11,279 nucleotides of DNA, from contig JAHJDK010000202.1 in the NCBI GenBank assembly GCA_018812505.1, forward strand, positions 1-11,279, read 5' to 3'. The position numbers and the translations under genes were made by a program. The notes below the pieces were generated by a model, which saw only the letters and a list, made by a program, of their open reading frames with translations, searched no databases and was not told where the DNA came from. Source of the stretch: Nanobdellota archaeon (GTDB lineage Archaea; Nanobdellota; Nanobdellia; Woesearchaeales; GCA-2686295). Below, in pieces: positions 1 through 6,329 of the stretch; the first letter of the stretch is position 1, and every line of letters starts with the position of its first letter.

Positions 1-548
1 ACATCTTCTAATATTTCTTCAAATTTCAAACCATACATAGTTCCAATGTTGAAGTGTCCGCCGTCTTCAAAAACTCTAAGCTTTACACCAAGTTTTTCAG
101 CTAATTCTTCGCCGTTCTTCAAAGGAACAATAGGATCGTCAACTGAGTGGTAAACGATGAATTTTTGGCAATTAGCTCTTATTTTATTCCAATTAAACGG
201 TTTATCTATGAATGTATCTAGTACTGGTCTAAACTCTTTTAATCCAATATCAGAGCAGAAGCCAGCAACCAGAAAAGAAGCTTTTACAGGCTTGTTAAGC
301 AGCTCTAAAACTCTCAATATAAATGGAGGGCCAATGCTTCTGCCGATAAAAACTGTATTCTCATCAATTTTCTCAAAGTAAGGCTCAAAAGCAGCCATCC
401 AGTTATCTAGTGTTTGACCATAAGGCGTTGGAAATTCAGGTGTGAAAACCTTGCAGCCCAGCATCTTTAATTCTGATTTAAGCCAAGGATACCAACACTC
501 ATCAGCATTTCCTCCAGTAGAATGAATCAGTATAAAATTAGGTTTCAT
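1..548 (-). CDS. RBBP9/YdeN-like serine hydrolase (alpha/beta fold), 3' end cut by window edge
   Basis: Reads from ATG at 548 leftward with no stop before the window edge, giving 182 full codons; proteins of this family are usually about 180-200 residues, so only a short C-terminal piece is missing. The N-terminus IHSTGGNADECWYPWLK is the typical opening of the RBBP9/YdeN (Ser_hydrolase) family. The nucleophile elbow is GRSIG with Ser71, the acid is in SVDDPIVP (Asp137/138) and the catalytic His is in GGHFN (His165), so the triad is complete. No signal peptide is seen; it is probably cytoplasmic. Substrate is unknown; the family is known for small-ester or aminopeptidase-like hydrolysis in vitro. 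The start overlaps the stop of the upstream CNNM-like gene (ATGA, 4 bp), and an AGGTGA ribosome site lies at 556-561, 7 nt before the ATG, so the two are very likely co-translated. Confidence 0.85.
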   Translation of the reverse strand, partial: MKPNFILIHSTGGNADECWYPWLKSELKMLGCKVFTPEFPTPYGQTLDNWMAAFEPYFEKIDENTVFIGRSIGPPFILRVLELLNKPVKASFLVAGFCSDIGLKEFRPVLDTFIDKPFNWNKIRANCQKFIVYHSVDDPIVPLKNGEELAEKLGVKLRVFEDGGHFNIGTMYGLKFEEILED

Positions 549-1780
549 AAACGCTTCACCTTAACCCTCTCAATGTGTTCTTCACCAACCTCTTCAATAA
601 AAAATGAGTGTTTTTTGATTTTTAGCATCTGACCTCTGCCAGGCATCCCTCTAAATTTTCTAATCAAAAAATCACTAACAGTTTCATATTTTTCATCAAT
701 AGACATGTTAAAAAAAGAGTTTAAATATTTAGAAGTTGTTTCACCGTCAACTAAAATAGTTTGCTTATTAATTCTCATGATTCTATTTGGATTAACGTCT
801 GATTCATCAATGATTTCACCAACCAACTCTTCAAGTAAATCCTCAATAGTTATCAAACCTACTGTTTTTCCATTATCACCTATAACTATCGCGATATGAC
901 AATGTCTTTCCTGAAACATCTTGAACAAGTCATCAATAACAGTTTTTTCATGAATAAAAAATGGTTTGACAGCTATATCTTTCAAAGGAAGATATGCTTC
1001 GTTATCAGTCAAAGCTTCTAAAACATCCTTAGTATGAATAATCCCTACAATATTGTTTAATGAACCCATATATAATGGGATTCTAGAATAAGGAGAATCA
1101 GCAACAGTTTCCATTGCTTCAGAAACCTTAAGATTAGCATCTAAACAAAACATTTTTTGTCTAGGAATCATCACTTCATTAGCAGTAATATCATTGAACT
1201 CTAAAACATTTTTTAATAATTGTTTTTCATTCTGCTCTATTGATTTTTCTTCTGCACCAATGTCAATAGCTATCTTTAAATCATCTTCAGTTAAGATTTT
1301 TTTCTTTTTAGGAGGCTTACCAAATAATCTTAAGGCAACAGCACTAAGCCACTCAAAAAAATTCACCAAAGGTAATAAAATCTCTTGAAGAATTAACAAG
1401 GGCTTTGCAACCCATAGAGCGACTTTATCAGGATGTGATGAAGCATAAGACTTTGGAGTAATCTCCCCAAAAATCAATACCAAGAAAGTCATAGCACCAA
1501 TAGCAATGCCTACACCTTTAGAGCCAAATAGGTCAGTAGAAATAATGGTTGCAAGAACTGAAGAAGCCACATTAACAAGATTATTACCTATGAGAATAGT
1601 AATAATCATCTTCTGAGATTCTTTCTTTAATTCTTTAACAGATTTAGCACCTTTTATTCTCTTTCTAATCATGGATCGGAGTTTAATAGGTCCTAAAGAT
1701 AATAAAGCAACCTCTGCACCAGAAAAAACTGCTGATAACAATAACAAAAATATCAGCAAAATAACTTGCCAAATAATCAT
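545..1780 (-). CDS. CNNM/CorC (HlyC-type) membrane protein with DUF21, two CBS domains and CorC_HlyC domain
   Basis: A 411-residue protein of usual full length for the family. Domains in order: an N-terminal hydrophobic DUF21 module (about residues 1-155) with the hallmark FSGAEVALLSL near residue 20, GNNLVN near 67 and GEITPKS near 106; a basic linker; a CBS pair (about 200-325) containing EVMIPRQ, SRIPLYMG and VGLITIEDLLEELVGEI; and a C-terminal CorC_HlyC domain (about 335-411) ending GRGQMLKIKKHSFFIEEV. Family members are implicated in Mg2+/Co2+ efflux or homeostasis; the older name haemolysin C does not imply toxicity. The ATG at 1780 is preferred over the in-frame GTG at 1784-1786 because a GAGGTG ribosome site ends 5 nt before the ATG and would overlap the GTG. 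A TATA box lies about 40 bp upstream. Forms an operon with the overlapping serine hydrolase gene. Confidence 0.93.
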   Translation of the reverse strand: MIIWQVILLIFLLLLSAVFSGAEVALLSLGPIKLRSMIRKRIKGAKSVKELKKESQKMIITILIGNNLVNVASSVLATIISTDLFGSKGVGIAIGAMTFLVLIFGEITPKSYASSHPDKVALWVAKPLLILQEILLPLVNFFEWLSAVALRLFGKPPKKKKILTEDDLKIAIDIGAEEKSIEQNEKQLLKNVLEFNDITANEVMIPRQKMFCLDANLKVSEAMETVADSPYSRIPLYMGSLNNIVGIIHTKDVLEALTDNEAYLPLKDIAVKPFFIHEKTVIDDLFKMFQERHCHIAIVIGDNGKTVGLITIEDLLEELVGEIIDESDVNPNRIMRINKQTILVDGETTSKYLNSFFNMSIDEKYETVSDFLIRKFRGMPGRGQMLKIKKHSFFIEEVGEEHIERVKVKRL

Positions 1781-1785
1781 AAACA

Positions 1786-1825
1786 CACCTCAAGAAAACC
1801 TTCTAACTAGAACTATTTAAATATT
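1786..1825 (-). promoter_or_regulatory. TATA box (1814-1825) and ribosome site for the CNNM-like gene
   Basis: On the minus strand AATATTTAAATA is centred near 1820, followed by GAGGTG at 1786-1791 and ATG at 1780. The TATA-to-start distance of about 40 bp leaves room for a short leader with a ribosome-binding site. The box lies just inside the 50-bp gap after the stop of the upstream HD-domain gene, so the CNNM/hydrolase pair can be transcribed independently of it. Confidence 0.6.
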
Positions 1826-1830
1826 TCTAA

Positions 1831-2562
1831 TCAGCGAACCATGAGTTCTCTAATGTAAGGTTCTAATTCCATAATAAGAAATTCTTCCTTATCAATTTCT
1901 TTTATTAAGGGAATAAGTAAAGTGCTTATTTTATTCTCATACCTTGTCTGTCGCTCCTCAGCACTTAATCCATCTTTACCTTTCATATACTTCTTTGTGT
2001 AAAGATTCACCAAACCATCACTTGCTTTAATATATTTTATTGAATCCAAATTAAACCATTCTTTATATACTTCAATTTTTTCATATAACTCAACATTCTT
2101 GGTTTCAGGATGATTTACAGGAGGAGTTAGTGCAGAGACTATTTCAAACACTTTCACACCAAAATTCTTATAGATTATATTTCGAAGGTTTAGTTCATCA
2201 TCAGGGTGTTCTTCTACTAAATCATGACACAGTCCTGCAATTATATCATCATCAGGCATATCCCATAACGCAAGAATGGAAGAAACTTGCACCGGATGTT
2301 CTGCATAAGGATTCTCGCTGTCACGATAGTCTCCAAGATGTTTCTCTAATGTGAAAGAGAGTGCTTTCTCAACCATTTTCTCATTAATGTCAGGTTTTAC
2401 AGCGAGATATAAATCCATTATTTCAGGAATTAATTTTTCATTATGCTCTTTGTAAGATTTAAACAAATCAGTTATTAAATCCAGATTAGACTCTATAGTT
2501 ATTATCTGTTGCTGCTGAAGATTTGTTTTTGGAACTAGAGATAAGGATAACATTGGAAACAT
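1831..2562 (-). CDS. HD-domain phosphohydrolase, SpoT/MESH1-like, stand-alone
   Basis: A 243-residue protein with an HD-type metal phosphohydrolase core resembling the hydrolase half of RelA/SpoT and the small alarmone hydrolase/MESH1 group. Key residues visible: His89 in PYAEHPVQV, His113-Asp114 in CHDLVEE with Glu117/Glu118, and Asp182 and Asn186 in KASDGLVNL, which together match the metal and substrate pocket order H...HDxxEE...D...N. There is no nucleotidyltransferase (synthetase) or TGS domain. Likely reaction, from family knowledge: removal of a 3'-pyrophosphate from (p)ppGpp, or a related nucleotide such as NADPH as reported for MESH1; the true substrate cannot be read from sequence. 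About 70 N-terminal helical residues precede the HD core. The ATG at 2562 is chosen over the TTG just before it because a TATA box sits about 25 bp upstream, as expected for a leaderless mRNA; no ribosome site is visible. Confidence 0.78.
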   Translation of the reverse strand: MFPMLSLSLVPKTNLQQQQIITIESNLDLITDLFKSYKEHNEKLIPEIMDLYLAVKPDINEKMVEKALSFTLEKHLGDYRDSENPYAEHPVQVSSILALWDMPDDDIIAGLCHDLVEEHPDDELNLRNIIYKNFGVKVFEIVSALTPPVNHPETKNVELYEKIEVYKEWFNLDSIKYIKASDGLVNLYTKKYMKGKDGLSAEERQTRYENKISTLLIPLIKEIDKEEFLIMELEPYIRELMVR

Positions 2563-2579
2563 CAATACAGAAATAGTGT

Positions 2580-2592
2580 TAAATTTAAAAAG
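2580..2592 (-). promoter_or_regulatory. TATA box of the HD-domain gene (leaderless start)
   Basis: Minus-strand CTTTTTAAATTTA is centred about 25 bp before the ATG at 2562. In archaea transcription starts roughly 25 bp after the centre of the TATA box, so the mRNA should begin at or next to the start codon. No purine-rich ribosome site lies between. Confidence 0.5.
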
Positions 2593-2597
2593 GTATC

Positions 2598-2635
2598 AAA
2601 AAATTACTAACAAAAAGAGCGCAACACCCGAAAAA
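2598..2635 (-). terminator. Candidate oligo-T terminator after the DUF5752-like gene
   Basis: Reading the minus strand downstream of the stop at 2650, there are T runs at 2631-2635, 2612-2616 and 2598-2603, without an obvious hairpin. Archaeal transcription often ends at such clustered T runs. The position, between one gene's stop and the next gene's TATA box, fits, but AT-rich DNA makes short T runs common. Confidence 0.35.
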
Positions 2636-2649
2636 TTAAGTTGTTTTTA

Positions 2650-2964
2650 CTATTTTAAGTTTTTCACAACTACTTTTAGTATTTCAACCACTTGACGATT
2701 TTTGTCCTTGGATTGTCTGAGAGCATCTGCTAGTTCTTTATCTTCCATAACTGCTTCAATCCAGTTTGCAAAGTCGTTTTTCTCATCATTAACATGGTGT
2801 TTAAATAGCTCGTCCGACAAACTATCAATAGCCACTGATAATTCACACAAGTCAGAACAGCAAGTTCCTTCAACCATGTAAAAACATACTTCTGGAGCTG
2901 CTTTTTTTAAACCTTTTTTCTTAGTTGAAACTTTCTTTATTTTAGAATCTTTTTTTATTGACAA
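2650..2964 (-). CDS. Small protein with DUF5752-like domain and lysine-rich N-terminal tail
   Basis: A 104-residue protein. The first ~24 residues are strongly basic (SIKKDSKIKK, STKKKGLKKAA). The rest resembles the DUF5752 domain: an opening CFYMVEGTCCSDLCEL strand-helix segment, then a helical part with SLSDELFKHHVNDEKNDF followed by ANWIEAVMEDKELADALR. From memory, the H...ND(F)xxW(I)xxVxxDKELAxxLR pattern recurs in archaeal proteins of this type; no function is established. The lysine tail suggests nucleic-acid or other polyanion contact, which is inference. Start choice: the TTG at 2962-2964 has a GAGGTGA ribosome site 6 nt upstream (2971-2977), whereas the GTG at 2968-2970 directly abuts that site, so TTG is preferred. 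Four cysteines cluster at the start of the domain; a metal site is possible but unproven. Confidence 0.7.
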   Translation of the reverse strand: MSIKKDSKIKKVSTKKKGLKKAAPEVCFYMVEGTCCSDLCELSVAIDSLSDELFKHHVNDEKNDFANWIEAVMEDKELADALRQSKDKNRQVVEILKVVVKNLK

Positions 2965-2970
2965 ATGCAC

Positions 2971-3010
2971 TCACCTCTCACAAAAATGTTATTTAACATA
3001 TATTTAAATA
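2971..3010 (-). promoter_or_regulatory. TATA box (3001-3010) and ribosome site for the DUF5752-like gene
   Basis: Minus-strand TATTTAAATA is centred near 3005, and GAGGTGA lies at 2971-2977. The TATA-to-TTG distance is about 41 bp, matching the other leadered genes in this window. The 118-bp region 2971-3088 is divergent and also holds the promoter of the methyltransferase gene. Confidence 0.55.
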
Positions 3011-3048
3011 TTGTTATTTAGAATTAAGAATCATTAATTAGACATTTT

Positions 3049-3068
3049 TTTATAAATCTTTTTAAAAA
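3049..3068 (+). promoter_or_regulatory. Promoter of the RNA methyltransferase gene (two overlapping TATA candidates)
   Basis: TTTATAAAT (3049-3057) and CTTTTTAAAAA (3058-3068) both precede ATG 3089. The second is centred about 26 bp from the ATG, which would give a leaderless mRNA; the first would give a leader of about 10 nt. No ribosome site is seen ahead of the ATG, which favours the second. Confidence 0.5.
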
Positions 3069-3088
3069 GAAAGATTTTTCGTTATGCT

Positions 3089-4039
3089 ATGCTTGAAACT
3101 ATACCTCGAACAGAAGATACTGTTGTAAAAGAGAAATTTGTCGAGAGATATAAATCTCTTTTAGGAAATAAATATGATGAGTTTATAAAATATTCTTTCT
3201 CATACATCAGGAAAACTGTTAGGGTTAACACTTTAAAAATAGGTGTTTCTAATCTTAAGAAGCAATTCTCTGATGATTGGAATATGCTGCAAGTTCCATG
3301 GTGTAAAGAGGGTTTTTGGGTTGATTATAAACGTGAGAAGAGGTTTGATATTGGCAACACACCAGAACATCAGCTTGGTTATATATATGTTCAGGACGCT
3401 GCTAGTATGATTCCTGCAGTTGTTCTTCAGCCAAAACCAGGTGAGAAAATACTTGATATGTGTGCAGCTCCTGGCAGCAAAACAACGCAAATAGCTCAAT
3501 ATATGAATAATACAGGGGTTGTTATTGCTAATGATCCTAATAGCAAGCGTTTGGCTGCTTTAGGCATTAATTTGTCTAGATGTGGAGTTTCAAACACTGT
3601 AATAACTCACCAGCAAGGAACGTTCTATCGAAAATTGGAGTTTGACAGGGTGTTGGTTGATGCTCCTTGCAGTGCGACAGGCACTATTCGCAAGAGTTTG
3701 AAATCTCTTGCCATGTGGTCTCCTGGTCTTGTCAGAAAGATGGTAAGCATTCAAAAACAGTTGATAGAAGCTGGTTTTTTGGCTTTGAAAAAGGGTGGGG
3801 TTATGGTTTATAGCACTTGCACATTAGAGCCTGAAGAGGATGAGGGAATGGTTTCTTATCTGCTAAACAGACATTCTAATGCACAATTACAGGAGATTAA
3901 GCTCGATATTAATAGAAGTGAGTCTATTACTAGCTTCGAAAAAGTTGATTTCAATCCTGAAGTTAAGAAATGTTTAAGGATATACCCTCAAGATAATAAC
4001 ACAGAAGGTTTCTTTATTGCAAGAATTAAGAAGCTTTAA
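3089..4039 (+). CDS. NOL1/NOP2/Sun-family tRNA/rRNA cytosine-C5 methyltransferase
   Basis: A 316-residue, S-adenosylmethionine-dependent RNA m5C methyltransferase, of the usual length for archaeal members that lack an added PUA domain. Visible motifs: motif I (SAM binding) ILDMCAAPGSKTTQ at 121-134; ANDP at 147-150; motif IV VDAPCSATGT at 190-199 with Cys194; motif VI YSTCTLEPEEDEG at 241-253 with Cys244. The two cysteines are the pair used by this family, the TC cysteine as nucleophile and the PC cysteine in product release. The N-terminal part has RVNTLK at 45-50, typical of the RNA-recognition region, and the C-terminus GFFIARIKKL is the usual closing strand. The target base (tRNA versus rRNA) cannot be decided from sequence. 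No ribosome site precedes the ATG; a TATA box about 26 bp upstream supports a leaderless start. Confidence 0.94.
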   Translation: MLETIPRTEDTVVKEKFVERYKSLLGNKYDEFIKYSFSYIRKTVRVNTLKIGVSNLKKQFSDDWNMLQVPWCKEGFWVDYKREKRFDIGNTPEHQLGYIYVQDAASMIPAVVLQPKPGEKILDMCAAPGSKTTQIAQYMNNTGVVIANDPNSKRLAALGINLSRCGVSNTVITHQQGTFYRKLEFDRVLVDAPCSATGTIRKSLKSLAMWSPGLVRKMVSIQKQLIEAGFLALKKGGVMVYSTCTLEPEEDEGMVSYLLNRHSNAQLQEIKLDINRSESITSFEKVDFNPEVKKCLRIYPQDNNTEGFFIARIKKL

Positions 4040-4048
4040 CTACAAAAT

Positions 4049-4087
4049 CTTTTTAAAATAAACTGTATTTCTAATTAGACTTGGAGG
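4049..4087 (+). promoter_or_regulatory. TATA box (4049-4060) and ribosome site (4083-4087) of the 4093-6329 operon
   Basis: CTTTTTAAAATA is centred about 38 bp before ATG 4093 and is followed by GGAGGT, with 4 nt (TATT) between it and the ATG. This is the strongest ribosome site in the window and decides the start. The T run in the same element could also help end transcription from the preceding methyltransferase gene. Confidence 0.6.
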
Positions 4088-4092
4088 TTATT

Positions 4093-5346
4093 ATGAGTAT
4101 TGATGACACATTAAGTAAACCTATAATGGATTCTAATGAGTGGAAAACTCATTTTAATGGCTTGTTTTCTATTATGGATGAGCGAGTATCAGTAAAAAGT
4201 CGTTATCCATCTGCCGAGGAAACAGTTTCTAGGTTATTGGATGTTAGATCTCCTGTAGTTCGTAGAGAGAATGAGTTGATTAAAATAATTTCAAATGTTC
4301 CTGATTATAGTGAAAAACTTGATGTTCTTAATCATTATATCGTTGATTTGGATGTTCAGATGTCTAATAGTTATTTGAAAAGATTAATCAAACAAGAAAA
4401 GCTTGATAATCAAACTGTTGTTAATCTTAGGAATGGTATGAGAGATTTAAGAGATAAGATGTTTATTTACAGGCCTAAATTGGAGCCTGAGTTGATACAA
4501 GATTTGGATTTGTCGAAATTTATAGGTAAATATAATGATGGGACAGATCAAGCACGCTTAAAAAATAAGGAGTTAATTCAACAAATTAGAGATGTTTTTG
4601 ATTGGGATAAGATAAAGGATAAATCTTGGGATAATAATGATAAGACTGTTTCATTAAGGTTTTGGAGTAATAGACTTGATTATATTGATAGTTTAATTGA
4701 TAGGATTGATGAGAAAAAATTGTCTTTGCATGAGATTGATGATCTTAAATATGTTGCAGGCATGGTAAAAAATAATTGGTATCTTAATCATAAGGTTATG
4801 GAAAAATCGTCTGATGATGTAAGGGTTGATTTCTTTAATCATTTGGATTCATTAGATAACAAGTTAACTTTTAAGTATCTTTATGCAAACCAAAAAATAG
4901 AGTCTAAAATTGATCAGTTGTACAGTCAAGTCCCAAAATCTGTCAGGGAGTTCAGAAGCAAACTGAGCCGTGCGCAAGTTATTGGTGATGTTAGGATTAA
5001 GAAAACAGCAGATATTATTAATTATATTGGAACTGCTTTGGATTCAGATAGCCACTTCATAGCCATTAATGGTCAGGTTACTCAATTGAGTTCTTTGTCT
5101 GAAAGATTTATTGCTGTCAGGGAATTAGCTGGAAAATTGAATCATAAAAAAATATCTTATGATCAACTCTTGACATTGAATCATAATCTTGAACTTGTAC
5201 AATCAGATAAATTGTTTCCTGTTGATAATTCTGGAAATGGTAATAATACTTTAAGAAACTCAGTTATTCAGGTCATGTTTAACACTTGCAGTAGTGCAAC
5301 ACAGTATCTGATGAAAAAGAAACTTTACCACGAGGTGCAAAGATGA
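4093..5346 (+). CDS. Unknown 417-residue helical protein, first gene of a PAS-protein operon
   Basis: Not recognised. The protein is highly charged, rich in Asp, Lys, Asn, Leu and Ile, has no membrane segment or signal peptide, and looks almost entirely alpha-helical, with coiled-coil-prone stretches such as LRNGMRDLRDKMF and RLDYIDSLIDRIDEKKLSL. No catalytic motif, Walker motif or metal cluster is visible. The start is ATG 4093, placed by the GGAGGT just upstream; a TTG at 4081 in the same frame lies before that ribosome site and is rejected. Its stop TGA overlaps the ATG of the PAS gene by 4 bp (ATGA), and the PAS gene's ribosome site lies inside its last codons, so production of the two proteins is probably linked. 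A role as partner or output of the PAS protein is inference from this coupling only. Confidence 0.8.
   Translation: MSIDDTLSKPIMDSNEWKTHFNGLFSIMDERVSVKSRYPSAEETVSRLLDVRSPVVRRENELIKIISNVPDYSEKLDVLNHYIVDLDVQMSNSYLKRLIKQEKLDNQTVVNLRNGMRDLRDKMFIYRPKLEPELIQDLDLSKFIGKYNDGTDQARLKNKELIQQIRDVFDWDKIKDKSWDNNDKTVSLRFWSNRLDYIDSLIDRIDEKKLSLHEIDDLKYVAGMVKNNWYLNHKVMEKSSDDVRVDFFNHLDSLDNKLTFKYLYANQKIESKIDQLYSQVPKSVREFRSKLSRAQVIGDVRIKKTADIINYIGTALDSDSHFIAINGQVTQLSSLSERFIAVRELAGKLNHKKISYDQLLTLNHNLELVQSDKLFPVDNSGNGNNTLRNSVIQVMFNTCSSATQYLMKKKLYHEVQR
5332..5345 (+). promoter_or_regulatory. Internal ribosome site and ATGA stop/start overlap
   Basis: GAGGTG at 5332-5337 lies 5 nt before ATG 5343, inside the 3' end of the upstream gene, whose TGA is at 5344-5346. 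This arrangement supports translational coupling and fixes the PAS gene start. Confidence 0.7.
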
Positions 5347-6329
5347 GTTTTTTTAATTTTCGTAAAAATAATTCTGTTCCTGAAAACTTGGAGTCTTTAA
5401 TTGAACAGGTTGAATCAAAAGAATTAAGAACAAACATCTTGAAAGCAGTTAAGAATATTGTTAAGTCTAAAGATAGTAAATATAAATTAGTTGTTGAAAA
5501 CGTTAATGACAGCATAGTTATTAGTCAAAACGAGCGATTCATCTTTTTTAATAATCAATTTTCTGAAATACTTGGCTATAATTCTGAAGAATTGTTTATG
5601 AAGGATTATAGGAATGTTTTTACTCCTGAGGGTGTTGAGATTTTGAAGGATAGGGAAAAAAGGCGTTTGGCTGGTGAGTTTGTTTCTCCTAGATACGAGT
5701 CTACTTTTAAAAGAAAAGATAAGTCTATTGTTCATGTAGAAGCTAATGTTAGAATTATTGATTACCAAGGTGCGCTTGCGACTTTCGCTGTGATAAGAGA
5801 TATCTCTGAAAGAGTTATAGCTGAAAAAGCAAAAGAAGATGATAGAATAAAAGCTTTGGAGTATATGAATGAGTCTCCTGCAGCAATGTATACTGTTGAA
5901 TTAGAGTCTGGAGAATTCATTTTCACAAATAAGGCTTATAGAGATATGTTTGGTTACTCAAAATCAGATATCAAGAATATTACTGTAAAAGATACTTATG
6001 ATTATGTTAAAGATCGTAATGGTTTTCTTAATAAAATAATTAAAAACAAATTTGTTGATAATTACAAAGTATTGTTCAAGAAAAGTAATGGTGAAACATT
6101 TAGGGGAAGTGTTACCGCTAAGTTTCAGGAAAAAAAAGATGATGTTGTTATGGGTATAATTAATCTTGATGATTTAACCAGTATCTGTGCTAAATGCAAA
6201 AAAATTCGTGAAGATGGTGAATGGGCTCCGCCTGAGAAATATATTTCAGAACACACTAACATAGTTTTTAGTCATGGTGTATGTCCTGATTGTATGAAAG
6301 AGTTATATCCTGATTTTGTTAGGAAATAA
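5343..6329 (+). CDS. Double PAS-domain protein with C-terminal four-cysteine tail, no kinase domain
   Basis: A 328-residue cytoplasmic sensor-type protein. PAS domain 1 spans about residues 47-158 (NVNDSIVISQNERFIFFNN, EILGYN, then VIRDISER at its end); PAS domain 2 spans about 170-276 (YMNESPAAMYTVE, FTNKAYRDMFGYS). The tail 278-328 holds ICAKCKKIRE and FSHGVCPDCMKELYP, with Cys282, Cys285, Cys314 and Cys317 as two CxxC pairs suited to bind a metal such as zinc. This tail type is familiar at the end of many bacterial and archaeal PAS or receiver proteins, but I know no established name or function for it. There is no histidine kinase, GGDEF, HTH or other output module and no membrane segment, so output is probably through protein contact. 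A paralogue starts beyond the right edge (10915-11279). Translationally coupled to the unknown helical protein upstream. Confidence 0.9.
   Translation: MSFFNFRKNNSVPENLESLIEQVESKELRTNILKAVKNIVKSKDSKYKLVVENVNDSIVISQNERFIFFNNQFSEILGYNSEELFMKDYRNVFTPEGVEILKDREKRRLAGEFVSPRYESTFKRKDKSIVHVEANVRIIDYQGALATFAVIRDISERVIAEKAKEDDRIKALEYMNESPAAMYTVELESGEFIFTNKAYRDMFGYSKSDIKNITVKDTYDYVKDRNGFLNKIIKNKFVDNYKVLFKKSNGETFRGSVTAKFQEKKDDVVMGIINLDDLTSICAKCKKIREDGEWAPPEKYISEHTNIVFSHGVCPDCMKELYPDFVRK

Noticed and set aside
157..381. Short plus-strand open frame of 74 codons opposite the serine hydrolase
   Set aside because: It lies entirely antisense to a gene with a complete catalytic triad and has no recognisable protein features or start signals.
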